A stretch of DNA of 64,000 nucleotides from Typhlomys cinereus (Eukaryota; Chordata; Mammalia; Rodentia; Platacanthomyidae). Position numbers and translations under genes: made by a program. Numbering within the stretch: the stretch's first letter is position 1; every line of letters begins with the position of its first letter. The stretch spans positions 20,001 through 84,000 of the forward strand of contig JALPQD010000818.1 of assembly GCA_023101885.1 (NCBI GenBank), in the 5' to 3' direction. The notes beneath the pieces were generated by a model. That model saw nothing but the letters and a program-made list of their open reading frames with translations, was not told the DNA's origin and made no database searches. This document shows positions 52,559 to 64,000 of this stretch, piece after piece.

Positions 52559-52852
52559 GGGAGCTGGAGAGGTGGCTCAGGGGTTAGCCTCTGCCTTGCA
52601 GGTGGAAGGTCCTGAGTTCGGATCCTAGACCCCATGTATAGACACCGGGCGGAAGCGGGGGCAGCCTGTGTTTCTGGTCCTCGTAGGGCGGAGCCTGTGA
52701 ATCCCGGGGCAGAATAAACGTGGAGGTGGAGGCGTCCATGGTGGTTCCCAAATTCCCATGGTTCTACACACACACACGCATACATACATAGATACACATG
52801 CACCCACACGCATACACGCACAACTGAATACATAATTTTAAAAATTTTTTTT
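52559..52852 (+). mobile_element. tRNA-headed SINE, copy 4 (inside L1 ORF2)
   Basis: It starts GGGAGCTGGAGAGGTGGCTC, with a CA-rich and ACTGAATA tail. AAAAATCAGTG(G/C)CTTT is duplicated at about 52,543-52,558 and 52,853-52,868. Confidence 0.92.
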
Positions 52853-55603
52853 AAAAATCAGTGCCTTTTTTATACGCCAAGGATGAAAAAAGTTAAAAGG
52901 CCTAAGAGAAACAATTTCATTTACCATAGCTCCTAAAAAAATGAAATATCTTGGTATAAATCTAACAAGGATGTAAGAGACCTGAGAGAAGAAAACTTTT
53001 AAAACCCTAAAGCAAAAAATTTCTGAAGATACGAGAAGGTAGAAAGACCTCCCAGATTCCTGAATTGGGGCAATTAAAACCAAAGGCAATATACAGATTC
53101 AATGCAATGCTAATCAAAATTCCAAGGCAACTCTTTACAGAAACTAACAAAACAATTACAAAGTTCACATGGAGGCACAAAAGGCGCAGGATAGCAAAAA
53201 CAATTCTGTATTATAAAAACTCTGATGGAGGTATCATCATACCAGACCTTAATCTATACTTCAAGTCCATAATAATAAAGACCACATGGCACTGGCTCCA
53301 AAACAGACACATAATCAATGGATAAGGGTTGAAGACCTAGACATAAGCTCATGCACCTACAGAGATCTCATTTTTGACAAAGGTACTCAGAAAAGCCAGC
53401 AGAAAAAGGACAGGATCTTCAACAAATGGTGCTGGCAAAGCTGGAGATTTACATACAGAAGATTGAAACTGGACCCTTACTTGTCACCATGCACAAAAAT
53501 CAACTCCAAATGAATGAAGGACTTTAATATTCGACCAGACTATAAAAACCCTAGAAGAAAGAATAGGGAATCCCCTTGAACTGATTGGCTTAGGCCATCA
53601 TTTTCTAAACAAGACCCTGACTGCACAGGAAATACAGCCAAAGTTCAAGTGGACTCTCATGAAATTAAATAGCTTCTGGTCAGCAAAAAATATTGTTAAC
53701 CAAGCAAAAAGACAACCCACAAAATGGGGAAAAAAATCTTCACTAACCAAGCATCTGATAGAGGAGTAATATCTACAGAGCACAAAGAACTCAAAAAAAA
53801 AAAAAAAAAAAAAAAACCAAGGAGGTAAACAGTCCAGTTAGAAAACAGGCCTTGGAACTTAAAAAGAAACTTCTCCCAGGACAAAATTAAAATGTTCAAC
53901 AAATACCTTCAATAAAAAACCACCCTGAGGTATCATCTCACCCCAGTCAGAATGGCTAAAATTCAAAACACATACAACAACGAATGCTAGGGAGGATAAG
54001 GGGAGCAGTGAAACCTCATATATTGTTGATGGGAATGCAGACTTGCATAACCGCTCTGGAGATCAGAATGGCAGTGACTAAAAATGTTACAAATTGAAAA
54101 ACCATCTGACCCAGCTATACCACTCCCAAACATATTTCCAAAGAATGCTTCATCTTACCATAGAGACACATGTACATCCTTGTTCACTGCAGCACTTCCA
54201 CAGTAACAAAGTCACAGAATCAACCTACATGTCCAACAGTTGAGGATCAGATAATGAAAATGTGGTACATATACACAATGGAATAACAGTCAGTCATCCA
54301 AAAAATGAATTAATGAAATTTGGTGGTACTGAGTGGAACATTGCAGAGAAAAACAGTCGTCTCATGTTCTCCCTTATAAATGGAACCTAGTACTAAGTCC
54401 TCATAATGACACACTCCTTATGAGTAATCTCTTTAATATCCATTAAAACTACAAAGTACCATAACTGGGGAGGTACTGGGAAGAAGACCCCAAGAGAGTA
54501 GAGATAAAGAAACACAGTTCAATAGATAAATTTGGCCATTGTTAAGAAAAGCCCCTTGGTATTGAGACAACTGATCCTGTCCACTGTCAGTTTCCTCCCC
54601 AAACACTGCTGTTCCGACTGGTTTCCAGGTACCCTTGTCCTGTGGAGCGGGGAGTGAGGGTTAGTAAGCAGGTGGTTGGTTATCTGGAGGCCAACTCCAC
54701 TCACTACTGTGCCCTACTCCTGTTCTTCCCTGCCTTTTACACCTTTTCTTACAGTTGTTTTTCTTTTTTTAAATCTATGGATAGAAGAGGATCTCGACAC
54801 CTGGACAGGATGCAGCCTGGTCCAGAGGCAACTGAAATACACAACAGCCAACCAGAATATAGAGACCCTGAAAAAAAATCTCATAGAATCAGGCCAGCCA
54901 AATCTCTTTCACTCTCAAAGCTCAAAGAAACTTGCAGGGGAGTGGGGGGTGCAGTGGTAAGATTTTTAAGACCCTAAAGACCAGAGGGTTCACCACTGGA
55001 CAAGACATTCCACTCAAGGCTGGGCTGGGCTGCTGCTTCCAGGAACTCACTGTAATGGGAGTTGTCCTTATCAGACCTGCATAGTGGCTGACAAATCACC
55101 ATTCTCCATAGGCTAGTGAGGATCAGAAGAAATCACTTCAAGCAGTAGGAACCTTGGGGATTAAGGCTAGACATGTCAAGGAGAGCGCCGCTGTGAGTGG
55201 GTCTGCCCAAGGAATCCAGAGTGAACCCTGGGAATCACAGAGGCAGATGGACTGCAAGGTAGGAGGGAGTAGGATGACTGATGAAGGCGGGAGAGGGAAA
55301 GAGGAGAAAGGGAGAGAGGACAGAGGGACAAGGGGAGGGAAGCAGGTTTATTACTCACTGTGCTTGTACAACTAAGGAAAAAATAAAATAAAAAAGAAAT
55401 CAGGCTGAGAAACATGGATATCCATATCATATTTGTGACTTCCTATCCACATAGAAAAGTCAAATGAAAGTGTTTAACATAAATACCTGAGACTTACCTT
55501 TGCTGTTCTAAGAACCCTAGTAATCTTATTTATTCACCAATCAGGAAAAGAAGTATTTCTTTTGGCACCCTTTCTTTCCATATTTGTGAAGATGAGCTAC
55601 TTC

Positions 55604-55932
55604 TGTTGGGCCCACCCAGAAATTACGGCAGGGCATAGTTGAGCACATGGGACCAAAGATGGCGCTGACAGCTAGTGTCCTGGGCGTAACCCTGATCACA
55701 TTACAAAGAGCCCTAATTGGCTTACAGGAGTCGATCTGCCTTCCTTACAGAAATACATTGAGTCTGAAGTGTAAAGCTTGCATGCTGTGTTGACCTTTAA
55801 CATAACTGGTTGCCCCTTTCATGCCCTGTGGTCTTTTGTCTATTTAAGCTGTTTTGTTACCCCCAATAAACAACTCCCTGCCATGTTGGAGTCTCCGGAG
55901 AGTTGATTCGTCCTGATGGCCTGAAGCCGTCC

Positions 55933-55990
<58 letters not shown>

Positions 55991-55999
55991 AACCCCACA
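55604..55999 (+). mobile_element. IAP-like class II solo LTR with a GT expansion
   Basis: It begins TGTTGGGCCC and carries AAGATGGCGCTGACAGC, a string shared with rodent IAP LTRs. TATTTAAGC (about 55,840) and CAATAAAC (about 55,865) follow. A (GT)n tract at about 55,936-55,988 is followed by CCCCACA ending at 55,999. ACTTC occurs at 55,599-55,603 and 56,000-56,004, suggesting the tract lies inside the LTR. The end is inferred. Confidence 0.7.
55936..55988 (+). repeat. (GT)n microsatellite
   Basis: About 26 GT units, uninterrupted, immediately followed by AGAAACCCC. Confidence 0.9.
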
Positions 56000-56004
56000 A
56001 CTTC

Positions 56005-57852
<1,848 letters not shown>

Positions 57853-58122
57853 TTTATTATTTATTCAATTGTGCGTGTGTGCATATGTATGTGTGCGCGC
57901 GCGTGTGTCTGTGTGTGTGTAGAACCACGGACGAATTCAGGAACCACCATGGACGCCTCCACTTCCTCCGCCCCGGGATTCACAGGCTCCGCCCCACCAG
58001 GACCAGAAACGCAGGACGCCCCCGCTTCCGCCTGGCGTCTATACGTGGGATCTGGGATCCGAACTCAGGACCTTCTGCCTACAATGCAGAGGTTTAACCC
58101 CTGAGCCACCTCTCCAGCCCAC
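57853..58122 (-). mobile_element. tRNA-headed SINE, copy 5
   Basis: Same family. CAATTGTCTTTTTT flanks at 57,839-57,852 and 58,123-58,136, a perfect 14-bp target duplication. Confidence 0.93.
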
Positions 58123-58690
58123 CAATTGTCTTTTTTACTTGAACTCACTTAGTGGCCAGGGTTTCACTGCAACTTACAAACCTTCCTCTATTTTAAACTG
58201 TCTGAGGAAGTACTGTGTCCATGCCAGGATTACAGGTGAGATGAATGAAAAGACAGACCCTTCTCCTATTACACCTTAAAATGGCACTAAGAAAAAAGCC
58301 ATATGCATGGGATGAGGTCTCCCACCACCCAGAAAGGGTGAGGTCAACAAGCAACTTCAGTCTCCTCTGACCCCAATCCATGCTCCACACTCACTATGAG
58401 TATCTCAGAAACAAATCACTGAGGACAAAGACAGAGAAGCAATATCTGCCTGGACATCAAAAGTGCTTCACATGGTGGGTGTGGTCTGAAGCCCCTGTCC
58501 AATGCCTCCCATCACCCACGGAATTAGAGAGCGACTTCCCATAATGGTAAGTTTACCAAGGACCCCCAGGACTGTGAAAGCCCATCTGCTTCTTTCTCTC
58601 GGTAGGCCTGACTGAACATCCATCATTCCATGTGTCCTCCACTGGCCAGTGCGTCCAGTCCTAAGAACAAGGCCCTTGACAAAAGACCGA
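58123..58690. other. Unassigned intron sequence
   Basis: A B1-like antisense fragment is possible at about 58,137-58,240 ('gccaggattacaggtgagat'). No other identity is seen. Confidence 0.35.
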
Positions 58691-58925
58691 ATGTCCTGAA
58701 ACTGCAAGAGGAACAATATATTTCAACACATGGGCTCTGGTAGCACAGAAAGGAAAACCAACAAACAAATGGGGTCTGATGTAAACAAAGACCTGCTGCA
58801 CAGCAAAAGAACATGTCAGACAGTGAAGAGACAACACCGAGAGAGAAAATCTTTGCCAGCTACACATCACACAAAGGAATAGTGTCTAGAATACACAAAG
58901 TGCATGGTAATCTACATATAGGGTT
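58691..58925 (+). mobile_element. Small L1 ORF2 fragment
   Basis: The frame at 58,813-59,019 contains EKIFASYTSHKGIVSRIHK, similar to the C-terminal part of L1 ORF2. It is short and truncated at both ends. Confidence 0.5.
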
Positions 58926-59120
58926 GTGTGTGGCATCTCGCAGGAAAAGTATTAAGACAACAGCCTATTATATTCCCTACATTAGAGGAGAAGTGAGGAA
59001 GCAAACTGAGTTGATCTGAACCTCCTATTAAAGGTCTAGGGACTGTGTGTCCCAAGGTCTGCTGGTCTATTTATGCCTCTTGGTGCATCTCCTTCTGTCT
59101 TTCATTATTTGCAGACATCT

Positions 59121-61060
59121 TGTTGCAGTCCGCCGGCATGGTTGCTGATAAATGACCATCAAACAGCTTAAGGGAACAAGGAGTTTACTTTCTTACGATA
59201 GTCCGGTTACAGTTCATAGTCCAGCTTGACGGGAGAGCACACACCAACACCAGGGCCGAGGGAACTGGCCACCATAATGGCTGAGAGATGGACGATCCTT
59301 ACTAGCCAGACCAGCATGTCTGGCCAAGTATACAGAAGGATGCCAACTCTCTCAACCAGCTCTCTGATTTATCCAGGGCCTAATCCCACCCACCATGGGC
59401 TGGGTCTTCCCCAGCAGCCAGACAATCTCCTTCAGGTTTGCTCTGGGCTTAACTCAACCATCAACTCTCTACACCTGTGCCCAGAGCTCAAACCCTCAAG
59501 AGTCAAGTTGACACCTGTGTTTAACTATGACATTCCACCCCTTGTCAACTTGACACAAAAACAGTAGCACTTTTATACTGTAACCTTTCCTTGTCCCCAC
59601 AGATGTTAAAATATAAATACATTCCCTGGACAAATTTAAAATGTTCTCTCATTAAAACTTCAGTTCCAATATTTTAAAACATTAAAACAGAAGGATCTTA
59701 AAACAATAAGAAAACATTTAAAAGATCAAAGTCCAGCAAATCACCGCATCCTGTACTTCAATGTCCATCTTCTGCTGCTCATCACGTAGTCAAGGCGGCT
59801 CAAAGATTCGAGGTATTCCCAGTCCCTGTTTGCAGCTTAATGTTGTAAAAGCAGAGTTCCTCTGAACCAGGCTGAATCTCCACTCGCAGTAGTCCTCAGC
59901 AGCAGTCCCACAGTTCTGGCATCTCAAATACAACTCTGGGTTCTCCTCTGCAGCTTTAAGCTTCACCATCTCTTGCAGGACTCTACGCCTGCCTCTTGGT
60001 GCCAAGCTTTTGCTGCTCTCCATGAACCCTTCAGTAGTACACGAAAACCAGCATCACCTGAGGGACGCTGCCTGATTCCGAAGCGAGGTTGAAATACAGC
60101 TTAGTCCACTGGAGCCACCGCTGCACCAACTTCAATGTGCTGACGCTGGAAAAGCCTCTCTTCTAGGCAACCAAACTTGCAAAGGGCAAGAAACAGCTTG
60201 AACTAAGGCTTTCGCCCCCTGAAGGAATCTGAGCTTCCAAACCACGAACTTGCCATACGGTGGTTTCCAGGTCCTCCACCGTCTCAATGCAAGTCACTAG
60301 GTTTTCCTTCACTGATACTCATTTGTCCAACAGCAGCAGATATTCTGCTGCCTGCCCTTTGTACATCCAAACCTTCAAGGTTGCCAACACAGCTCTCCTC
60401 AATCAAGCAAACCAGTCCATCGTCCTTATATTCAGTTTTACCAAAATCCTTGTTTCCCTCATCACAAATTGAGCCCAAACAATGTATCTCAGCAATTGGC
60501 CCACTAAACACTGAAGAACGGTATTTGTAAATCCACAAAGTGAAAATTCTCAAGCATTTTCAACTTTGTCCAGCGAAACCGTTCAAAAGACACAAATTCC
60601 ACATAGTCAGATTTATCAGCAACACCCCACTTCCTGGGTACCAAATTCTGTTGGGGTCTGCCTGCATAGTTGCTGATAAATGACCATCAAACAGCTTAAG
60701 GGAACAAGGAGTTTACTTTCTTACGATAGTCCGGTTACAGTTCATAGTCCAGCTTGACGGGAGAGCACACACCAACACCAGGGCCGAGGGAACTGGCCAC
60801 CATAATGGCTGAGAGATGGACGATCCTTACTAGCCAGACCAGCATGTCTGGCCAAGTATACAGAAGGATGCCAACTCTCTCAACCAGCTCTCTGATTTAT
60901 CCAGGGCCTAATCCCACCCACCATGGGCTGGGTCTTCCCCAGCAGCCAGACAATCTCCTTCAGGTTTGCTCTGGGCTTAACTCAACCATCAACTCTCTAC
61001 ACCTGTGCCCAGAGCTCAAACCCTCAAGAGTCAAGTTGACACCTGTGTTTAACTATGACA
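59121..61060 (-). mobile_element. Complete, young-looking MaLR-type element
   Basis: Two 412-bp LTRs lie at 59,121-59,532 (3') and 60,649-61,060 (5'). CATCT flanks at 59,116-59,120 and 61,061-61,065, a perfect 5-bp duplication. Next to the 5' LTR the minus strand reads TTTGGTACCCAGGAAGTGGGG-like sequence (about 60,624-60,645), a leucine-tRNA-type primer site. Next to the 3' LTR it reads CAAGGGGTGGAA, a polypurine tract. The LTRs differ at about five bases, all in the last 20 bp of U5 as read. The internal 1.1 kb has no retroviral gene, so mobility would have needed ERVL enzymes in trans. Confidence 0.93.
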
Positions 61061-61913
61061 CATCTATCTTCAAGTACATCTCTGTGTAACTGGGATCCCC
61101 TTATGCTACAAGGACTTTATCTTGGTGTGGGACGACAAGGCAAGATTCAGTGCTTCTGCACATCTCTGATACCTCCAGACCTGCTCCAGGAGCCAGCTGC
61201 AGGAGGACTTGGGAAAATCAGGTAGACAAAAGAGTGACTAAGACCTTTCATGTGATGGTCACTGCCTGGACTCTTCTCCTCACTGGGACAAAGAAGGACC
61301 CAAAGCCAGCTCTGAAGGAACAAGCTTGTAGTCACAGGTAAAAGAGAAGGCAAGACACAAGGATCCCAGGTCAAGGACAGCAGGAGCTAAATGCTTTCAT
61401 CTCCAAAGAAAACAGTCAACCTATCAGTGGCAGAGAAGATGCCTAGCATGTGGAAACCTCCAAGCTCCATCCTATCACCACCCACACACACACGCAACAC
61501 GAATGTACACACATATATACATACAAAAATACATGTAATACATACACACACACAAATACATATACAAAAACATACAGAACACACACACACAGAGCTAAAT
61601 TAGTGCCCTCAGAGAGGGCAAGTGCCTAATCCAAGTCACCAAGCTATCAGGTGGGAATCCTAAGTCCAGCCAGTCCTAGGAATACCACGAACTGAACGAA
61701 AAGCATCACACAGAAGAGGTTGTGACAGCTGAGGGTCATCAGGCAAAGATGGACAAGTGACGCAAAGACAAACGGGGTGCTCACGTGACAAAATCTGGAC
61801 ATCCAGATGACAGTCCCATATTCACAGACAGCAGAGAGGAGACAGCGTCCCTTTGCACACACACAGGATCAGAACTTCCCTGACCTATTCAGGAATTCAG
61901 CCCAGCTACTCAC
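61061..61913. other. Intron sequence with CA-rich tract
   Basis: A CA-rich stretch at 61,482-61,592, perhaps an ID-like SINE tail ('gaagatgcctagcatgtgga'). The remainder is unassigned. Confidence 0.4.
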
Positions 61914-62002
61914 CATCTCTGGCATCTGGAGCAGAAGGTGTTCTGTCCTGATCCTCACACAACAGGTTGTGAGTTAAATCCAAGGACCCTCCAAGTTTGT
62001 AT
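61914..62002 (-). CDS. Start-codon exon of the KRAB zinc-finger gene
   Basis: The 89-bp exon lies between acceptor TACTCCTTTTCCAG and donor ATG/GTGAGTAG. The ATG at 61,925-61,923 reads M-P-E-M and runs straight into G-L-V-S-F of KRAB A in frame. A second ATG at 61,916-61,914 has the stronger context (GAGATGG across the splice join) and would also be in frame. The upstream 77 bases are 5' UTR. A four-residue leader before KRAB is typical of the family. Confidence 0.85.
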
Positions 62003-62549
62003 CTGGAAAAGGAGTAAGGCCATATACATTAATGACTTAAACACTGGTTTCCTTACTATTTTGTCAGATCGTGCTGTTTAAAGGGGATATTTTCCACATT
62101 TGTTCAAAATTTCACAGCAAATACTTCCAAGTGCTGGAATCCTTCACTTCAACTCTCAGCTGACAAGACACTTTAAACAGACATCAGAGGAGTGGCTCTT
62201 CCCCCTTCCCAAATCTTACTGTTCCCTCTTTCCATCCTGCCTGTCAACACCCTGAGGGCTGCCCACTGGCTTAGACCCCCAGGTCTGTACAGTGAGCCAA
62301 CATCTACACCACGCCACTTCAGGAACTCAGTCAGGAGGAACGGTGGGCTTTAAACCAGCTAAGTAAATCCCGGCTCTTGTTTTGTTATGGCCCCATCACC
62401 GGACATGTCACTGGACAGCAGGGGCGACAGTCCCTCGTTCTTCACAAAGATACCCAGATCTGTGACTCGCTTCTCTCAGATTTCTGAGAGATTTGATGCC
62501 AGGGCTGAACCCTTTCTTGGTACACATTCCACCATTAAACTGATTCCTG
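62003..62549. other. Intron 1, proximal part
   Basis: No repeat or gene recognised. Confidence 0.4.
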
Positions 62550-62756
62550 CATTTGGTGAGATACCTTGGCTGGTAAGGTGCTTGCTCACACATAAGACAA
62601 ACTATATTTGACCTTTGGAAGTCCATCTAGTAGAAGGAAACTGACTTCTGAAAGTTGTCTTACGAATTCTCTTCCTGTACTATGTTATATATGAGCAAGA
62701 GTGCCTGAATCTACCTGTCTCTCAAAAGAAATTAAAAAAAAAAAAAAAAAAAAAAA
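62550..62756 (+). mobile_element. tRNA-derived SINE (ID/B2-like), diverged
   Basis: The text 'ggtgagataccttggctggt', 'aaggtgcttgctcacac' and 'tttgacctttggaagtcca' resembles a tRNA-derived SINE head. It ends in an A tract at about 62,731-62,756. Confidence 0.5.
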
Positions 62757-63239
62757 GCGCCTGCTTATCTTTTTTCTTGGGAGGAACTTTCTTGGAGACG
62801 GCTTCATGGCCTAGGACTCCTGCGGGAACCTTGTTCTGTTTCCTCCCGGCTCATTCTCCTGAAATACTGTCAGCACACTACATTACTCTAAGGGGATTTG
62901 AGCTCGGGTCCAGCCCCCGTTCCCTGTTTGCACTCAAAAGAGCAAGGAAGGGAATATGTGAACAGACAAACACACACGCAAAACAGGCAAAAGGGGCAAG
63001 GCCGCTGTACAAGGTTGCTACGGAGCTGACCGTCACCCCTCTGTGTGAAGGATGAGCCAGCAACACAACTTTCCACACTAGACACTTTAACAACCAGTTT
63101 TACAGTGTCGGGAAGCTGCAAAACCAAGAGGACAAAAGAGACTAGTAGAGGGTGTCTTGTTCAAGCACCGGGAGGCTGGGCGGGCGAGTGCCAGAAGCTC
63201 AGCCTGGCCCGGTGTAGAAAGGGAACCTTGTCCCGTGAA
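62757..63239. other. Intron 1, distal part
   Basis: Moderate GC, rising toward the CpG island. No gene recognised. Confidence 0.4.
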
Positions 63240-63930
63240 AAACGATAAAAAACAACTGGAAAGGTGGGTCGTGTCCTGCCGAAGGGCGCCGGGACACATC
63301 CCCCGCCCTTTCCAAGCCCTGCCGCGCTCCGGCTGGGGCTTACACCACCAGCCCGGGACCCCCAAGCGGCCCGAGCGCAGTGGAGCCCCCTGAGTCCCAC
63401 GGCTGCGCCAACAGCGCCCTGCGCCCCTCGGGGAGCCCGCCGGCACCCCCAACTTCTGTGCGGCGCTCCCGCCGCCCGCCCGGCCACGGCAGCCTCACGG
63501 CCGCGCTCGGCGGCGCTCACGGCTCCGCGGCCCCACGCGCCGCACCCCGGCTCCAGGCTCCGCGCAAGGCCGGGGCAGGACGCCCGGGGCCCGACGCCCG
63601 GGGCCCGCCGCCAACCTGGACCCGTGCAGCCGGAGAATATGGTGCGCACAACGGCCGCAAGGCGGAACCCGGGGCGCCGGGACACACAGCTTCCCGCCGG
63701 CCGGGACCCGCCGCACTCACCGCTTCCTTCCGGCGGCGTGGACAACCCGCGTCGGCCCGCGCTTGTCTCCAGCAGCAGAGGATCCGGAACCACAGCAAAG
63801 AGACAGACACGGACGGCCCCAAGATGGCGGCAGAGGGTGGATTGGACGCAAAAGCCCATGGGAGGCCCTGGAAGCCCGCCCCTTCTCGCTCTCTGTCATC
63901 TGATGGGACGTTCTCATTGGACAACGACAT
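63240..63930 (-). promoter_or_regulatory. CpG-island promoter of the KRAB zinc-finger gene
   Basis: Very GC- and CpG-rich from about 63,260 to 63,830. AAGATGGCGGC (63,821-63,831) is a YY1 site in the sense usual just inside KRAB zinc-finger first exons, since it reads GCCGCCATCTT on the coding strand. CCAAT boxes occur on the minus strand near 63,837-63,848 and 63,912-63,921. Long frames across the island (up to 232 codons) are GC artefacts. Confidence 0.7.
63721..63850 (-). other. Non-coding exon 1 (5' UTR), start uncertain
   Basis: The donor GAAGCG/GTGAGTGCGG places the exon end at 63,721. The upstream edge is set by the YY1 and CCAAT sites and is approximate. The donor consensus is strong and faces the start exon 1.7 kb away on the same strand. 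Confidence 0.6.
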
Positions 63931-64000
63931 GATACCTATAGGAAATGAGACAAGAGCCACAATTTCTTGGTATTTTGAAGTATGACTTCCTCCAGGCAAC

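Larger units (their letters stand above)
48480..55395 (+). mobile_element. Near full-length, decayed L1 carrying later insertions
   Basis: ORF1-like sequence starts about 48,671 (M-D-F-N-Q-N) with coiled-coil-type text. It resumes after a SINE with the ORF1 C-terminal domain (LSMETVKARTVWRDALQVM, about 49,697-49,753; open to 49,897). ORF2 begins near 50.15 kb: an endonuclease piece I-G-G-D-F-N at about 50,332-50,349, then the reverse-transcriptase region with F-S-D-D-M-I (normally F-A-D-D) at about 52,436-52,453. The C-terminal end is near 54.3 kb and a 3' UTR and A-rich tail lie at 54.4-55.4 kb. Many stops and frameshifts. Nested later insertions are two SINEs and a class II LTR. It sits sense-opposite to the KRAB gene in its intron. 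Confidence 0.85.

Noticed and set aside
63161..63985. Several 160-232 codon frames on both strands of the CpG island
   Set aside because: GC-rich DNA lacks stop codons by composition; there is no domain, and the donor site and YY1 motif indicate a 5' UTR exon.

Overview
This window is the left end of a mammalian chromosome, almost certainly from a rodent. It opens with C-rich strand telomere repeat (CCCTAA units with many variants), passes through two blocks of telomere-variant repeats, and then enters a subtelomere packed with rodent-type retroelements. These are B1-like and ID-like SINEs, a tRNA-headed SINE of about 270 bp present five times, ORR1/MaLR-like LTR elements with leucine-tRNA primer sites, class II (ERVK and IAP-like) LTRs, a class I ERV, and L1s with G-rich polypurine 3' UTRs. 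The tRNA-headed SINE does not look like a standard mouse or rat family. A heteromyid or other non-murid rodent is possible, but I cannot fix the species.

Layout: 1-1.6 kb is telomere and variant repeat. 1.6-4.6 kb is low-copy subtelomere with three ZNF143/Staf-like promoter motifs. 5.8-7.5 kb holds a decayed double-homeobox (DUX-like) relic. 9.6-11.3 kb is a 286-bp inverted repeat pair that is 99% identical. 12-31 kb is a retroelement graveyard: MaLR copies, a broken ERV1 provirus split by an L1 with a 5' inversion, and a COX7A2 processed pseudogene. 33-64 kb is one minus-strand gene.

The main gene is a KRAB-C2H2 zinc-finger gene on the minus strand. Its parts are a CpG-island promoter and non-coding exon 1 (about 63.72-63.85 kb), a start-codon exon (61,914-62,002), a 127-bp KRAB A exon (56,913-57,039), a 93-bp KRAB B exon (37,660-37,752) and a zinc-finger exon (33,145 to about 35,684) with 29 finger units. 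The first three coding exons join in frame. The last junction is in frame only if a weak acceptor is used. The finger array ends at a stop made by a 2-bp deletion, and finger-like sequence continues out of frame for about 0.5-0.7 kb beyond it. Its introns are filled with nested elements: a MaLR inside a MaLR, a decayed L1 of about 7 kb carrying two SINEs and a class II LTR, an IAP-like LTR, and a young MaLR copy with near-identical LTRs.

The most unusual items are the DUX-like homeobox relic about 6 kb from the telomere, the recently truncated and homogenised zinc-finger array, the near-perfect inverted repeat, and the ordered telomere-variant zones. I see no CRISPR array, operon, or functional tRNA or rRNA gene.
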